Shown here: piece by piece, positions 1-8,513 of the stretch | Layout: every line of letters starts with the position of its first letter | Numbering within the stretch: position 1 is the stretch's first letter | The notes under the pieces: model-generated | Told to the model about the DNA's origin: nothing | What the model saw: the letters and a program-made list of their open reading frames with translations, nothing else | Database searches by the model: none | Made by a program: the position numbers and the translations under genes | Assembly (NCBI GenBank): GCA_026770585.1 | Contig: MU646345.1 | Location: 777,618 to 805,006, forward strand | Origin: Baffinella frigidus | Lineage: Eukaryota; Cryptophyceae; Cryptomonadales; Baffinellaceae | Direction of reading: 5' to 3' | DNA length: 27,389 bases

Positions 1-87
1 GGTCCTAGGATCCCTCGGCCTACGGTAGGAGGTCCTAGGCAATGCCGTATGCCTAACTACCCCATTTTCAGGCCGTTAGCCTATGAA
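1..87 (+). repeat. 87-bp arm of a 2.2-kb inverted repeat
   Basis: Matches the reverse complement of 2131-2217 with few differences, enclosing about 2 kb of other repeats. It may extend left of the window. A related copy is at about 20085-20140. Confidence 0.85.
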
Positions 88-111
88 CTCGTCCTTGGAG
101 AGGCGATCGGT

Positions 112-160
112 GGGCCCGCCTCGGGACAGACAATGGCTCCAACGTCTGCCGAGGCGGGCC
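112..160. repeat. small GC-rich hairpin
   Basis: GGCCCGCCTCGGGACAGAC pairs with GTCTGCCGAGGCGGGCC around a 10-base loop. A similar GCCCGCCTCGGGACAG word recurs at 1029. Confidence 0.7.
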
Positions 161-170
161 TATCCCCGGA

Positions 171-292
171 TACAGGGGTACCTCGCTCATAAGAAACCGC
201 CCCCCCCTGGGACCCTACAGTAGGCCTATGCCTAGGGCCCTACGGTGGTCCTAGGGGGGGTAGCGTTTTCTTATGAGCGAGGTACTCCTGTA
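171..292. mobile_element. MITE family A copy 1 (TA-flanked)
   Basis: Inverted repeat with ends TACAGGGGTACCTCGCTCAT / ATGAGCGAGGTACTCCTGTA, each ending at a TA dinucleotide, as expected for a Tc1/mariner-type target duplication. The centre carries CCTAGGGCCCTA. Confidence 0.75.
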
Positions 293-502
293 GTGATCAC
301 ATGCCGCTGTCAGCGCTCGCTCAGCCCCTTCATACAATGCATGGGATACCCACACCACAGGGGTGGGATACCCACACCACACCGGAACTGGTTCTGTAGA
401 ACGGCCATGCTTCCTTTCGGATCACATCAAGCCCCCCTGCGCATGCGCCGCCAGGCAGCCCTCGAGCAAGCTCTGGGAGCGTGCTGCCTGCCCCTTTTGA
501 GG
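293..502. other. no gene; short repeats
   Basis: Holds a 19-20-base direct repeat (GGGATACCCACACCACA, about 349-386) and a GC-rich imperfect hairpin around 450-490 (CAGGCAGC...GCTGCCTG). Open frames here have no recognisable product. Confidence 0.5.
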
Positions 503-622
503 TACAGGGCTACCTCGCTCATAAGAAACCGCGCGCCCTTAGAACCCTCAGTAGGCCTATGCCTAGGGCCCTATGGTGGTCCTGAGGGGGTGGGCGGTTT
601 CTTATGAGCGAGGTACCCCTGC
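503..622. mobile_element. MITE family A copy 2
   Basis: Same ends as copy 1 with a different arm interior. The right outer end is TGCA rather than TGTA, so the element is old. Confidence 0.7.
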
Positions 623-635
623 ACCGCGCAATCCT

Positions 636-689
636 GGGCGTTGCAGAGCGGAATCCAGCCGAGGGCGTTGCAGAGCGGAATCCAGCCGA
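636..689 (+). repeat. 27-bp tandem duplication
   Basis: GGGCGTTGCAGAGCGGAATC plus seven bases is present twice. The core CTGCAGAGCGGAATCCA recurs at 959-975 and an inverted GGATTCCGCTCTG at 691, so the copies bracket the palindrome at 740-875. Confidence 0.8.
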
Positions 690-739
690 CCTGGATTCCG
701 CTCTGTCCACCGCCACTCACTCACTTCCCACGGCCACTC

Positions 740-875
740 TTATCCGGGGAAGCCTATGTTTCTTTCAGAATGTGGCAACGAAAATTACTATAATTCGTTC
801 TTACTAGTAACATATTTAAAAATGTGTAGTAATTTTCGTTGCCAGATTCTGAAAGAAAATTGGTTTCCCTGGATA
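740..875. mobile_element. MITE family B copy 1 (TATCCGGGGAA ends, TTACTACAC core)
   Basis: About 136-bp palindrome: TTATCCGGGGAAGCCTATGT outward arm, GGCAACGAAAATTACTA core, loop, then the inverse. Confidence 0.8.
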
Positions 876-1028
876 CACTCGTCTTTGGAGCGGAGGGCGC
901 CAACATCGCTCACTGAAGGAAGTTTATTGGTGACCCATAACATCGTGAAATCCAGGGTGCTGCAGAGCGGAATCCATCCCAACTCACTCAGCCTCCGCGT
1001 CTGGGAACAAAGTGGCTGCTGCTCGTTA

Positions 1029-1240
1029 AGCCCGCCTCGGGACAGGCAAGACCCGCCTCAGGGCAGTCAGCGCGCAGGCAGCCCCAGCGGGCCTCTCGAC
1101 CTTGAAGCCATTGGCTGGCGCCACTCTCCCTTGGAGCCATTGGCTGGCGTCACTCGGCCGTGGAGCCATTGGCTCGAGTGCGCCCCAGCGGGGCATGGCT
1201 CCACGGCCGAGTGACGCCAGCCATGGCGCTGACATCCTCG
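1029..1240. repeat. GC-rich inverted repeats built on GGAGCCATTGGCTGGCG
   Basis: GGCTGGCGTCACTCGGCCGT (about 1142) pairs with ACGGCCGAGTGACGCCAGCC (about 1203). Three tandem copies of TTGGAGCCATTGGCT precede it. Open frames on both strands result from composition. Confidence 0.65.
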
Positions 1241-1364
1241 GATAGTCCTCACACGCAGGTCCGCCCCAGCGGGTCACTCGTCCTTGGAGCGGAGCGCGTC
1301 GACGATGTCGGCGCGCAGCGTCTTCATGAGGTTCAGGAAGTCCACCTGCCAGCAGGCCACGTTG

Positions 1365-1500
1365 CAAAGTTGACGGATTTGTACCACGGACCGAGCGTGT
1401 CAACTTCAGAACAGTCTGTTAACTTCAGAATAGTGTGTCAACTTCAGAATAGTCTGTCAACTTCGGAATAGTCCGTTAACCCGACTGAGGCAGAGCACGG
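1365..1500. repeat. AAGTTGACGGATTTGTACCA repeat, family K
   Basis: Holds AAGTTGACGGATTTGTACCA, then four or five tandem copies of about 19 bases (GTCAACTTCAGAATAGTCTG), then CCGACTGAGGCAGAGC. Related copies occur at about 8255-8365, 13470-13640, 19495-19590, 24745-24850 and 25240-25480. Confidence 0.7.
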
Positions 1501-1529
1501 GACGCACTCGGTCTTCACATCAGGTCCAA

Positions 1530-1655
1530 CCACGCCAGAGCCTTGGAAGGGGTCGCCAAAAGTCCATGCCTCCTGAGGGCAGTGGTTTTCAAAAGTCAAA
1601 CAACCTTATCAAAAAGGTTTTTTAAAAAACAACACCCACATCCACTCTGGCGTGG
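1530..1655 (+). mobile_element. MITE family E copy 1 (CCACGCCAGAG ends)
   Basis: Terminal inverted repeats CCACGCCAGAG / CTCTGGCGTGG enclose the conserved inner words GGGGTCGCCAAAAGTC and GGTTTTCAAAAGTCAAA. Confidence 0.8.
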
Positions 1656-1686
1656 AAGACGCCCACCTGTCAAGTAACGAAATGAT

Positions 1687-1808
1687 TACAGGGGTACCTC
1701 GCTCATCAGAAAGCGCCCCCCTCCCCAGGACCACCACAGGGCCCTAGGCACACGCCTATTGTAGGGTCCTAGGAGGAGGCGCTTTCTTACTGGCGAGGTG
1801 GCCCTGTA
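1687..1808. mobile_element. MITE family A copy 3
   Basis: TACAGGGGTACCTCGCTCAT ... GGCGAGGTGGCCCTGTA, TA at both outer ends. Confidence 0.75.
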
Positions 1809-2130
1809 TTACCGCCTACGCGGAATCATTTGACCGAAAACGGGAATTGCGGCCAGTTCACAAGTCCCTTCACAAATCGGCCACTTTTGGAGAAAACTCG
1901 ATTTTTTTCTCGGGTGGAATGACTTTTGCCACCCGCAAAAATCGGCGGATAAGACGTGTCGGTTGCAACCCAGTGGCCCCGCGTAGATGTTCCAACGTCC
2001 ACAGGGCGCTGCAGAGGTTACTCAAAATTAAGGGCACGCACCACCCCTAGGGTGGTCCTAAGCTTCTAGGACTAGCCCTACTGCAGAGGACCCTTAGGCG
2101 GAGCGTTTCCTGGATTTCGAGTTACCCATG
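1809..2130. other. no gene recognised
   Basis: Mixed sequence with one short unconvincing open frame (1847-2050 +). It contains GGCCACTTTTGGAGAAAAC, a word related to the AAAAGTGGCCGATTTATGG repeat near 15755. Confidence 0.4.
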
Positions 2131-2295
2131 TTCATAGGGTAACGGCCTGAAAAAGGGGTGGTTAGGCCTACGGCATTGCCTAGGACCTCCTACCGTAGGC
2201 CGAGGGATCCTAGGACCAAAAAGTCTCGGCCTACGGTAGGAGGTCCTAGACAATGCCGTAGGCCTAACCACCCCATTTTCAGGCCGTTACCCTAT
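2131..2295. repeat. 71-bp-arm hairpin of CCTACGGTAGG-type repeat
   Basis: Arms 2134-2204 and 2225-2295 are nearly perfect inverse copies separated by 20 bases. The left arm also pairs with 1-87. Confidence 0.85.
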
Positions 2296-2318
2296 TAGTG
2301 TTACCCCCGCAGCGTCTG

Positions 2319-2441
2319 TCTAGCTCTGCCTGAGTTTGATTCTCGCTCGTCCTAACGGCCTTCTATTCACCCTTTTGTACTGGATTTGTGCGGTTACATA
2401 CTTGTAAGGACGCGCCAGAATGAAACTCAGGCAGACCTAGT
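2319..2441. repeat. imperfect inverted repeat
   Basis: CTGCCTGAGTTTGATTCTCG pairs with GAATGAAACTCAGGCAG about 70 bases on. Confidence 0.65.
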
Positions 2442-2465
2442 CTGTTCCAGGGCGGTAGCGCAACC

Positions 2466-2599
2466 TTATCCGGGGAAACCTATTTTTCTTTCATTTGATG
2501 GCAATCAAAATTACTACACAGATTCTTTTATATTACTAATAAGAACGAATTGTGTAGTAATTTTCGTTGCCGGGGAGAAAAATAGGTTTCCCCGGATAA
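2466..2599. mobile_element. MITE family B copy 2
   Basis: TTATCCGGGGAAACCTATTT ... AAATAGGTTTCCCCGGATAA with the TTACTACAC/GTGTAGTAA core. Confidence 0.85.
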
Positions 2600-2698
2600 A
2601 ACCAGGCTGTGTACCAGGAAAGCGCGGGATGAGGTTTTTTGGCGTTTAGGTTCTAGTCTAACACGGCATTCACGGAAGGCCTTCATGGACGGGAATAC

Positions 2699-2970
2699 AT
2701 GGTGGTCAACACGACCACCATGTTGTCAACACGACCACCAACACGACCACCATGTCAACACGACCACCATGGTGGTCAACACGACCACCATCACGACCAC
2801 ATGTCAACACGACCACCATGTCAACACGACCCCCATGTCAACACGACCCCCATGTCAACACGACCAACATGGTGGTCAGGTCAACATGACCACCAGCACG
2901 ACCACATGTCAACACGACCACTATGGTGGTCAACATGACCACCATCAACACGACCACCCAACACGACCAC
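2699..2970 (+). repeat. GTCAACACGACCACCATG minisatellite
   Basis: About 270 bases of variant 12-24-base units built from CAACACGACCACC and GGTGGT. Because the unit contains both GGTGGT and ACCACC, the array can fold on itself. Its open frames are artefacts. Confidence 0.9.
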
Positions 2971-3001
2971 CGTTGGGTTCGAGCGGGTGGGGGGGGCGGC
3001 A

Positions 3002-3034
3002 CCTTATCGGAAGGTGAGGCAAAAACGAAGTCGA
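3002..3034 (+). repeat. direct repeat flanking element G1
   Basis: CGGAAGGTGAGGC plus GAAGTCGAC recurs at 3301-3333 on the far side of the palindromic element 3124-3294, so it resembles a long target-site duplication. Confidence 0.7.
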
Positions 3035-3123
3035 CCCTAACCCCTAACACCGAACCCCGCCACTCCCAACCCGTACCCCTGATCCCGAAACCCGAAAACA
3101 TCAACAGGATATCCGAGGGGGTT

Positions 3124-3294
3124 CCACGCAAGAGTGCTGGACTGACCTCGAAAAACAAGTCAGTTCACACGGAATCTGAACCAAATTTCCGAATTTTCGA
3201 TTTTTCTGCAGGGAGAACGTCCACTTATGAACTTCCAGAATCGTAGGATCCTACGATTTCTCCATAAGCCAGCCAGCTCTGCACTCTTGCGTGG
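3124..3294 (+). mobile_element. MITE family G copy 1 (CCACGCAAGAGTG ends)
   Basis: Ends CCACGCAAGAGTGC / GCACTCTTGCGTGG. The interior has a perfect 20-bp palindrome AATCGTAGGATCCTACGATT (3239-3258). Confidence 0.8.
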
Positions 3295-3310
3295 CTGCAC
3301 CTTGTCGGAA

Positions 3311-3614
3311 GGTGAGGCGAAGATGAAGTCGACTGGCTCCGTCTGCAGCGCGCGACTTGTCAGTGTTCACTCAGCCACCGCGATCCACCCACACGAGGCT
3401 ACCCTTGTGAACAGATCCCTGAGTCAATTAGTGGATTAGTGCCCAGGAAACACGCCAAAAGTCAGCAGTTGATCACGTCGGCACGCGACGTTTCAGTGGT
3501 CACTCTCATAGGGTCACGTCATGAAAACCGGGTAGTCAACCCTACGGTATTGCCTACGGTAGGCCGTAGGGGCCTGCCGCAGACGGAGCCTGTTGACTTC
3601 ATTTTCGCCTCACG
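3311..3614. mobile_element. 300-bp inverted-repeat element containing a family D fragment
   Basis: GTGAGGCGAAGATGAAGTCG (3311) and GGCTCCGTCTGC pair with GCAGACGGAGCC and TTCATTTTCGCCTCAC (3581-3614). Inside, 3385-3500 carries the ACGAGGCTAC / GGAAACACGCCAAAAGTCAG words shared with 11795 and 17430. Confidence 0.7.
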
Positions 3615-3645
3615 GGGCTTGTCAGTCTCCTTGGTGGAATAGCGA

Positions 3646-3771
3646 CCACGCCAGAGTCTTTGAAGAGGTCGCCAAAAGTCAATTTCCCCTGAAGGCAGTT
3701 GTTTTCAAAAGTCAAATACCGTATCCACTTACGGTTTTAAAAAATTAACCCCCTCCTCCACTCTGGCGTGG
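3646..3771 (+). mobile_element. MITE family E copy 2
   Basis: CCACGCCAGAGTC ... ACTCTGGCGTGG with the same interior words as copy 1. Confidence 0.85.
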
Positions 3772-3799
3772 GAGGGGGCCAACGGCGGCTCTTTTGGGA

Positions 3800-4258
3800 A
3801 ATGCGGGTTGCGGGAGCGGACGCACACGGAGACGGTGAGCTGCGCTTCCATGGAAAGCTCGACCAGAAATTAGTACCACGAAAATAAACGGACCTGGTAT
3901 TTAGTACCACGAAAACAAAATGGGCCTGCTAATTAGTACCATGAAAATAAATGGACCTGTTAATACGTACCACGAAAATAGAGGTACCTGTTAATCAGTA
4001 CCACGAAAATAGATGGACCTGGCGGAGGTTACGCGAGCGGACGCGGACAGAGACGGTGAGCTGCGCTCCGAAGGAAATCTCGACCGGAAATTAGTACCAC
4101 GAAACTAAATGAACTTATTAATTAGTACCACGAGAATAAATGGACCTGTTAATTAGTACCACGAGAATAAATGGACCTGTTAATTAGTACCACGAAACTA
4201 GATGGACCTGGCGGAGGTTGCGCGAGCGGACGCGGACAGAGACGGTGAGCTGCGCGTA
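3800..4258 (+). repeat. higher-order minisatellite
   Basis: Units of about 32-34 bases (TTAGTACCACGAAAATAAAT + GGACCTG) are grouped between three copies of a GAGCGGACGC...GACGGTGAGCTGCGC spacer (3808, 4025, 4216). This makes two-level repeats of about 190-215 bases. Confidence 0.9.
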
Positions 4259-4299
4259 GTTGTAGTTGTATTCCAGCAGCGACTCGATCGACCCCACCT

Positions 4300-4375
4300 G
4301 AGTGTGTGTGAGAGAGAGAGGTGAGAGAGGGAGAAAGAGGGAGGGCCTTACAGGGAGGGAGAGAGAGGGCCCTAG
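4300..4375 (+). repeat. GA-rich microsatellite
   Basis: GAGAGAGAGAGGTGAGAGAG and derivatives, degenerate. Confidence 0.85.
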
Positions 4376-4388
4376 ACCCTAGACCTCA

Positions 4389-4532
4389 CCACACGGTGGA
4401 CTACGGACCTTTTTTTTAAAAATCAACTTGCCCGGAGATAATTAACTTGAAGGATTTTCTGGCGTAAATTTGGTCACGCGACACCCCAGAATCCGGCCCC
4501 AAATTCAAATCCGAAACCCTTGAAGCCCACCG
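4389..4532 (+). mobile_element. element F copy 1 (CCACACGGTGGAC)
   Basis: About 140 bases beginning CCACACGGTGGAC with inner AATTAACTT and CCGGCCCCAAA. It is repeated at 6109-6250, inverted at about 18743-18881 and 19854-19976, and in part near 20210. Confidence 0.75.
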
Positions 4533-4569
4533 AGTGGGAGAGAGAGCCCCCTAGACGCGTGCTCGGGCA

Positions 4570-4936
4570 CGTATTCCAGCATCACTTTATCCATAGGAAC
4601 CCCCCTATGCCCCTACGGGTTGCCTACCGTAGGGTCCTAGGTCTCGAGCGTGGCTGGAGACTTCCACCTGCTCACAGGTTACGAGAAAAGTACGAATAAA
4701 CGCGAGAAGCCGCGGCTGCTACAGGGTCACCTCGCTCATAAGAACCCCCCTAGAACCACCATAAGGCCCTAGGCATGGCTCTACTGTAGGGTCCTAGGAG
4801 GAGGGGCTCTGTGGCCACACAGCGGACTTCGAAGGGATTTTGAATAACCCCTAAGCGTTAAGACCTAGGACCCTACGGTAGGCAACCCGTAGGGGCATAC
4901 GGGGGTTCCTATGGATAAAGTAATGCTGAAATACAA
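4570..4936. repeat. 72-bp-arm inverted repeat enclosing family A copy 4
   Basis: Arms 4570-4642 and 4863-4936 (TATCCATAGGAACCCCC; TGCCTACCGTAGGGTCCTAG) are inverse copies. Between them lie a family A element (about 4720-4812) lacking its last bases and the left end of a CCACACAGCGGAC element (family P) from 4814. Confidence 0.8.
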
Positions 4937-4984
4937 CAGCAGCGACTGGATCGAACCCAACTGCTCAATCAGCCGATTGCGTAG

Positions 4985-5280
4985 AGGGTTGAGGGTTGAG
5001 GGTTGAGGGTTTAGGGCTTCGAGTTTAGGACCTTAAGGCGGCGTTGCCATGACGGGTTTCCCTTTGCGGTTTTGGACCTGGTTTGGGGTTCAGGGTTTAG
5101 GGTTTAGGGTTTAGGGTTTGGGGTTTAGGGTTTAGGGTTTAGGGGTGAGGGTTTAGGGTTTAGGGTTTAGGGGTGAGGGTTTAGGGTTCAGGGGTGAGGA
5201 TTTAAGGTTTAGAGTTTAGTGTTTAGTGTTTAGTGTTTAGTGTTTAGGGTTTATGTTTTAGAGTTTATGTTTTAGGGTTG
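4985..5280 (+). repeat. degenerate TTTAGGG array
   Basis: GTTTAGGG-type heptamers with many variants, interstitial. It indicates plant/algal-type telomere motif use but is not a chromosome end. Confidence 0.9.
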
Positions 5281-5584
5281 GACCAGATGATTTCGTGGAG
5301 CTGCGTGTCGAGGATGATGTCGCATGTCTGGTTTCGGGTTTCGGTTTTTGGTTTCAGTGTTGAGGCCCATATGCTATCACCCTCCAGCCGATAATATGCT
5401 ATCACACCCCAGCCGATAACACAACCCTAGTTGAGGGTTGAGTGTGTAGAGTGTGGTATTTACTGCCTAGTGTTTGGTGTCCAGTATTTTGGGGTTTGTA
5501 GTGTTTAGCATGTTGGTGTTGGTGTTTAGAGTTTGTCCAGTGTGTTGAGTTGTAAGTATTTTGGTGTTTATTATTTTGGCTGTT
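5281..5584. other. no gene; sequence between telomere-like arrays
   Basis: Contains GTGGAGCTGCGTGTCGAGGA plus ATGATGTCGCATGTCTGGTT (about 5296-5335), repeated exactly at about 5656-5695. Also a TATGCTATCACCCTCCAGCC / TATGCTATCACACCCCAGCC duplication at 5370-5420. Confidence 0.6.
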
Positions 5585-6060
5585 GAATGGTTTGGGGGTT
5601 TATTGGTTAGGGGTTAGGGTTTGGGGATTAGGATGGTTTGGTGTTTGAGGTGAGTTTGTGGAGCTGCGTGTCGAGGATGATGTCGCATGTCTGGTTTCGG
5701 GTTTCGGGTCCAGGGTTCAGGGTTCAGGGTTGAGGGTTTGGAGTTTGTGGTTTAGGGTTTGGGGTTTAGGGTTTAGGATTTAGGGTTTGGGGTTCAGGGT
5801 TTGGGGTTTGGGGTTTAGGGTTTGGGGTGTGGGGTTTGGGGTGTGGGGTTCAGGGTTCAGGGTTTAGGGTTTAGGGTTCAGGGTTTAGGGTTTAGGGTTT
5901 AGGATTTAGAGTTTAGGGTTTAGGGTTTAGGATTCAGGGTTTAGGGTTTAGGGTTTAGGGTTTTGGGTTTAGTGGTTGGGGTTTGGTGTGTAGGTTTGGG
6001 GATCCAAGTTCCCGGAACTTTGATAGAACTTTAGGGTTTAGGGCTTAGGGCTTAGTGTGT
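5585..6060 (+). repeat. degenerate TTTAGGG / TTTGGGG array
   Basis: Mixed GGGTTTAGGG, GGGTTTGGGG and GGGTTCAGGG units, ending in a duplicated GTGTAGGTTTGGGGATC (5988, 6056). Confidence 0.9.
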
Positions 6061-6108
6061 AGGTTTGGGGATCAAAGTACAGGCCCGGAGCATCTGGTTG
6101 AACCATCT

Positions 6109-6250
6109 ATCCACACGGTGGACAACGAATCTTTCATCAAAAGCCAACTTGACCGAAGACAATTAACTTTTAGGATTTTTCTACTGTAAATTGGTCACGT
6201 AACACCCGGAATTCCGGCCCCAAAGAAACCCTCGAAGCCCACCGCGTGGA
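6109..6250 (+). mobile_element. element F copy 2
   Basis: CCACACGGTGGACAACGAAT ... GAAGCCCACCGCGTGG, matching 4389-4532 along its length. Confidence 0.8.
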
Positions 6251-6313
6251 TCTACAGCCGACCTTCGATTTTCGGTCTTTCGGGGATCGTTCGGCGCAGA
6301 ATGTCCACACTTC

Positions 6314-6486
6314 CCACGCAAGAGTGTAGGGCTGACCTAGGAAAACAAGTCAGTTCACACGGAATTTGTACAAACTTCCCGAAATTTCGATTTTTCTCTG
6401 GGGAGAATGTCCACTTATGAACTTAAAAAAATAGTCAGATCTGACTATTTCTCCTGCAGGCCACTCTGCCTTACACTCTTGCGTGG
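6314..6486 (+). mobile_element. MITE family G copy 2
   Basis: CCACGCAAGAGTG ... CACTCTTGCGTGG. At the position of the 3239 palindrome it has a different perfect palindrome, AAATAGTCAGATCTGACTAT plus TT (6427-6448). Confidence 0.85.
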
Positions 6487-6489
6487 TCC

Positions 6490-6612
6490 CGCCACGCCAG
6501 CATGACCGAAACATCCACTTTTGACATCTTTCAAGGGAAACCCCTTGAATCCTTCAGTCAACCACGTCAGATCTTACGTGGATAAGGCGTCGGTTTCCCT
6601 CGTTCAATATGT
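6490..6612 (+). mobile_element. element related to 21425-21551
   Basis: Shares CCACGCCAG, ATCCACTTTTGACAT, CCACGTCAGATCTTACGTGG and GCGTCGGTTTCCCTCG with the copy at 21425. Here the right terminal repeat is lost. Confidence 0.75.
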
Positions 6613-6629
6613 GAAAATCTCATCGCGTC

Positions 6630-6770
6630 TATCCATAGATTCTATCTCAGATTTCAGTGGGGCGTGGAGTCATTCTGTACATTTAGAGTTTTAAAACTCC
6701 TCGATTTGTACCATAAATCGTTTAGATGGACAGTTTCTGAGATAGAATATATGAAGGGGCCCGATGAACA
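6630..6770 (+). mobile_element. element H copy 1
   Basis: ATAGATTCTATCTCAGATTT ... TTTCTGAGATAGAATATATG inverted repeat with inner GAGTTTTAAAACTC. It matches 14785-14905. Confidence 0.8.
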
Positions 6771-6958
6771 ATAATAATATGGCAGACGGACCAAATAGAG
6801 CATGTTTTTTGAGCCATTTTCAGGTGAAAGCGCGCTACCTTCCATGCGTCGTTGAGCCGTTCGGAGACCTCGAAATGGTGGTGCCGAATCTGCGAGCAAT
6901 GTTGACTATTCTTAAGTTGACCTTATCTGCGTATTCTTAAGTTGATCTGCGAATCTGC

Positions 6959-7101
6959 CACCACACAAGGCGGTCATTGGCGCACCCAGACATACAGATT
7001 ACAAGAGGGGAATAATAGTTCATGCCCTATGGTGGCCCTAGGGGGGGGGGGCGCTTTCTTATGAGCGAGGTACCCCTGCCACACAAAGCGGTCATTGGCC
7101 T
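6959..7101. repeat. half of a family A element between 21-bp direct repeats
   Basis: CACACAAGGCGGTCATTGGC (6961) and CACACAAAGCGGTCATTGGC (7081) bracket a segment that ends in the family A right arm only (TTTCTTATGAGCGAGGTACC). Confidence 0.7.
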
Positions 7102-7290
7102 TTTCTGAAATGTTGGTTTTAAGGTCGCGTCCAATATTTGTACGAGAAGTGGTCACGCCCCCGGGGCTTAACCCCCCGGAGACGTGACAACTACTACACA
7201 ATGCAGAGACGACCTTTTTAAAAGAGGATTTTAAGAAAAAGGCCAACTGTAGCCTGGTGTGGGACGGGTCGGGATGCACAGAGATCAGAC

Positions 7291-7430
7291 TTATGCGGGA
7301 AAACCTATTTTTCTTTAGTTTGATGGCAAGGAAAATTACTACATAAATGCTTGAATATTACTGATAAGAACGAATTGTGTAGTAATTTTCCTTGCCATCA
7401 AACTAAAGAAAAATAGGTTTCCCCGGATAA
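7291..7430. mobile_element. MITE family B copy 3
   Basis: Near-perfect 140-bp palindrome, TTATGCGGGAAAACCTATTT ... AAATAGGTTTCCCCGGATAA, with GATGGCAAGGAAAATTACTA inside each arm. Confidence 0.9.
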
Positions 7431-7449
7431 AGACCACCTTCCAGTTAAT

Positions 7450-7581
7450 GTGGAAACTTTTTCAAATTTAAAACGTTGGGTAATGAAATTTACTACACAT
7501 AATGTTCTTTACGAGTAATAATAAAGCAGTCATGTAGTAACTTTCATTGAAACCATTTTGTAAAATTCAAAATATTTTCAC
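7450..7581. mobile_element. TTACTACAC-core palindrome, outer arm type 2
   Basis: Same central words as family B (AATGAAATTTACTACACA ... GTAGTAACTTTCATT) but unrelated outer arms (GGAAACTTTTTCAAATTT). Confidence 0.8.
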
Positions 7582-7629
7582 ATGAGATTTGATCTTCGAG
7601 TTGACCACCGCTGCCCCGCCGCCCAAATT

Positions 7630-7767
7630 AATCTCCAAACAAGTATTAATTAATTGCTTTTCGGCAACGAAAATTACTGCACGATTTGCTCATAAAAGTA
7701 ATAGTAGAGCGTTTGTGTAGTAAATTTCGTTGCGCCAAAAGCAATTAATTAATACTTTTGTGGAGAT
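7630..7767. mobile_element. TTACTACAC-core palindrome, outer arm type 3, copy 1
   Basis: Outer arms ATCTCCAAACAAGTATTAAT ... ATTAATACTTTTGTGGAGAT around GGCAACGAAAATTACTGCAC. The same arms occur at 25781-25916. Confidence 0.85.
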
Positions 7768-8022
7768 GAAAATGGCATAGCTCACGTTTCCGAGTTGGGC
7801 CCGTTTCTTAAGGCTCATAGACTTTTGTATCACTCAACTCAAGGCTCAAGGGCCTCATCTAGGACCTGCATCGAGAGTAATCAAGGCACAGGGCCTGATT
7901 CACAGCGGATATCTAGCTGTGCCTCTCTCGGGTTCGCCAACTTTTCTCTAGTTGGCATGTGGGGGGTGCTGTACAGTACAAATCCGGCAACTTTGGAGCG
8001 GACAAGAGCTCGCTAAATTTCA
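7768..8022. other. no gene recognised
   Basis: Contains one unconvincing 73-codon frame and, at 7965-8010, a family K fragment (GTACAAATCCGGCAACTTTG). Confidence 0.4.
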
Positions 8023-8156
8023 CCCGGAGGAGTATTCAAGTTGAATACGATCTGGCAACGGAATTTACTACATTTTTTTTCAACTATTACTTCTATGGAC
8101 CAATTGTGTAGTAATTTTCGTTGCCAGATCGCACTCAACTTGATTACTCGCCGGGG
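8023..8156. mobile_element. TTACTACAC-core palindrome, outer arm type 4
   Basis: CCGGAGGAGTATTCAAGTTG ... CAACTTGATTACTCGCCGG around the shared core. Confidence 0.8.
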
Positions 8157-8171
8157 TTGAATTGGTGGGCC

Positions 8172-8365
8172 CAAATAGACTGAGAGAGAGCCGGGATCCA
8201 GCTCATCTCGTCCCTCAGAGCCGGGTACGATTTCTAGCCCCGGCTCAGTCTATTTCGTCTCACCATTGTGGTGAGACCAGGCTCTTTCCCGCTCCAAAGT
8301 TGACGGATTTGTACCACGCACTCGGCATGGCAACTTAATAATAGTCTACCAACCCGACTGAGGCC
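8172..8365. repeat. AAATAGACTGAG inverted repeat and family K copy
   Basis: AAATAGACTGAG ... CTCAGTCTATTT (8172-8251), then GTCTCACCATTGTGGTGAGAC hairpin letters and GCTCCAAAGTTGACGGATTT, the inverse of the 13470 copy. Confidence 0.65.
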
Positions 8366-8378
8366 GAGGTAGGATTTC

Positions 8379-8513
8379 ATATGGAAACACTTATAATTTA
8401 TCAACTTGATTTCAATCAAAATTACTACACGTTTGCTCTAATATTAGTGATACAGATCGTTCTGTGTAGTAAATTTCGTTGAACCAAGTTTACAAATTAT
8501 AAGTGTTTCCATA
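8379..8513. mobile_element. TTACTACAC-core palindrome, outer arm type 5
   Basis: ATGGAAACACTTATAATTTA ... AATTATAAGTGTTTCCAT around ATCAAAATTACTACAC. Confidence 0.85.

Noticed and set aside
2685-3017. His/Thr-rich open frames
   Set aside because: Translation of the ACGACCACC minisatellite.
4985-6060. Chromosome end
   Set aside because: TTTAGGG-type arrays are degenerate, occur at several internal places and in both orientations, so they are interstitial.
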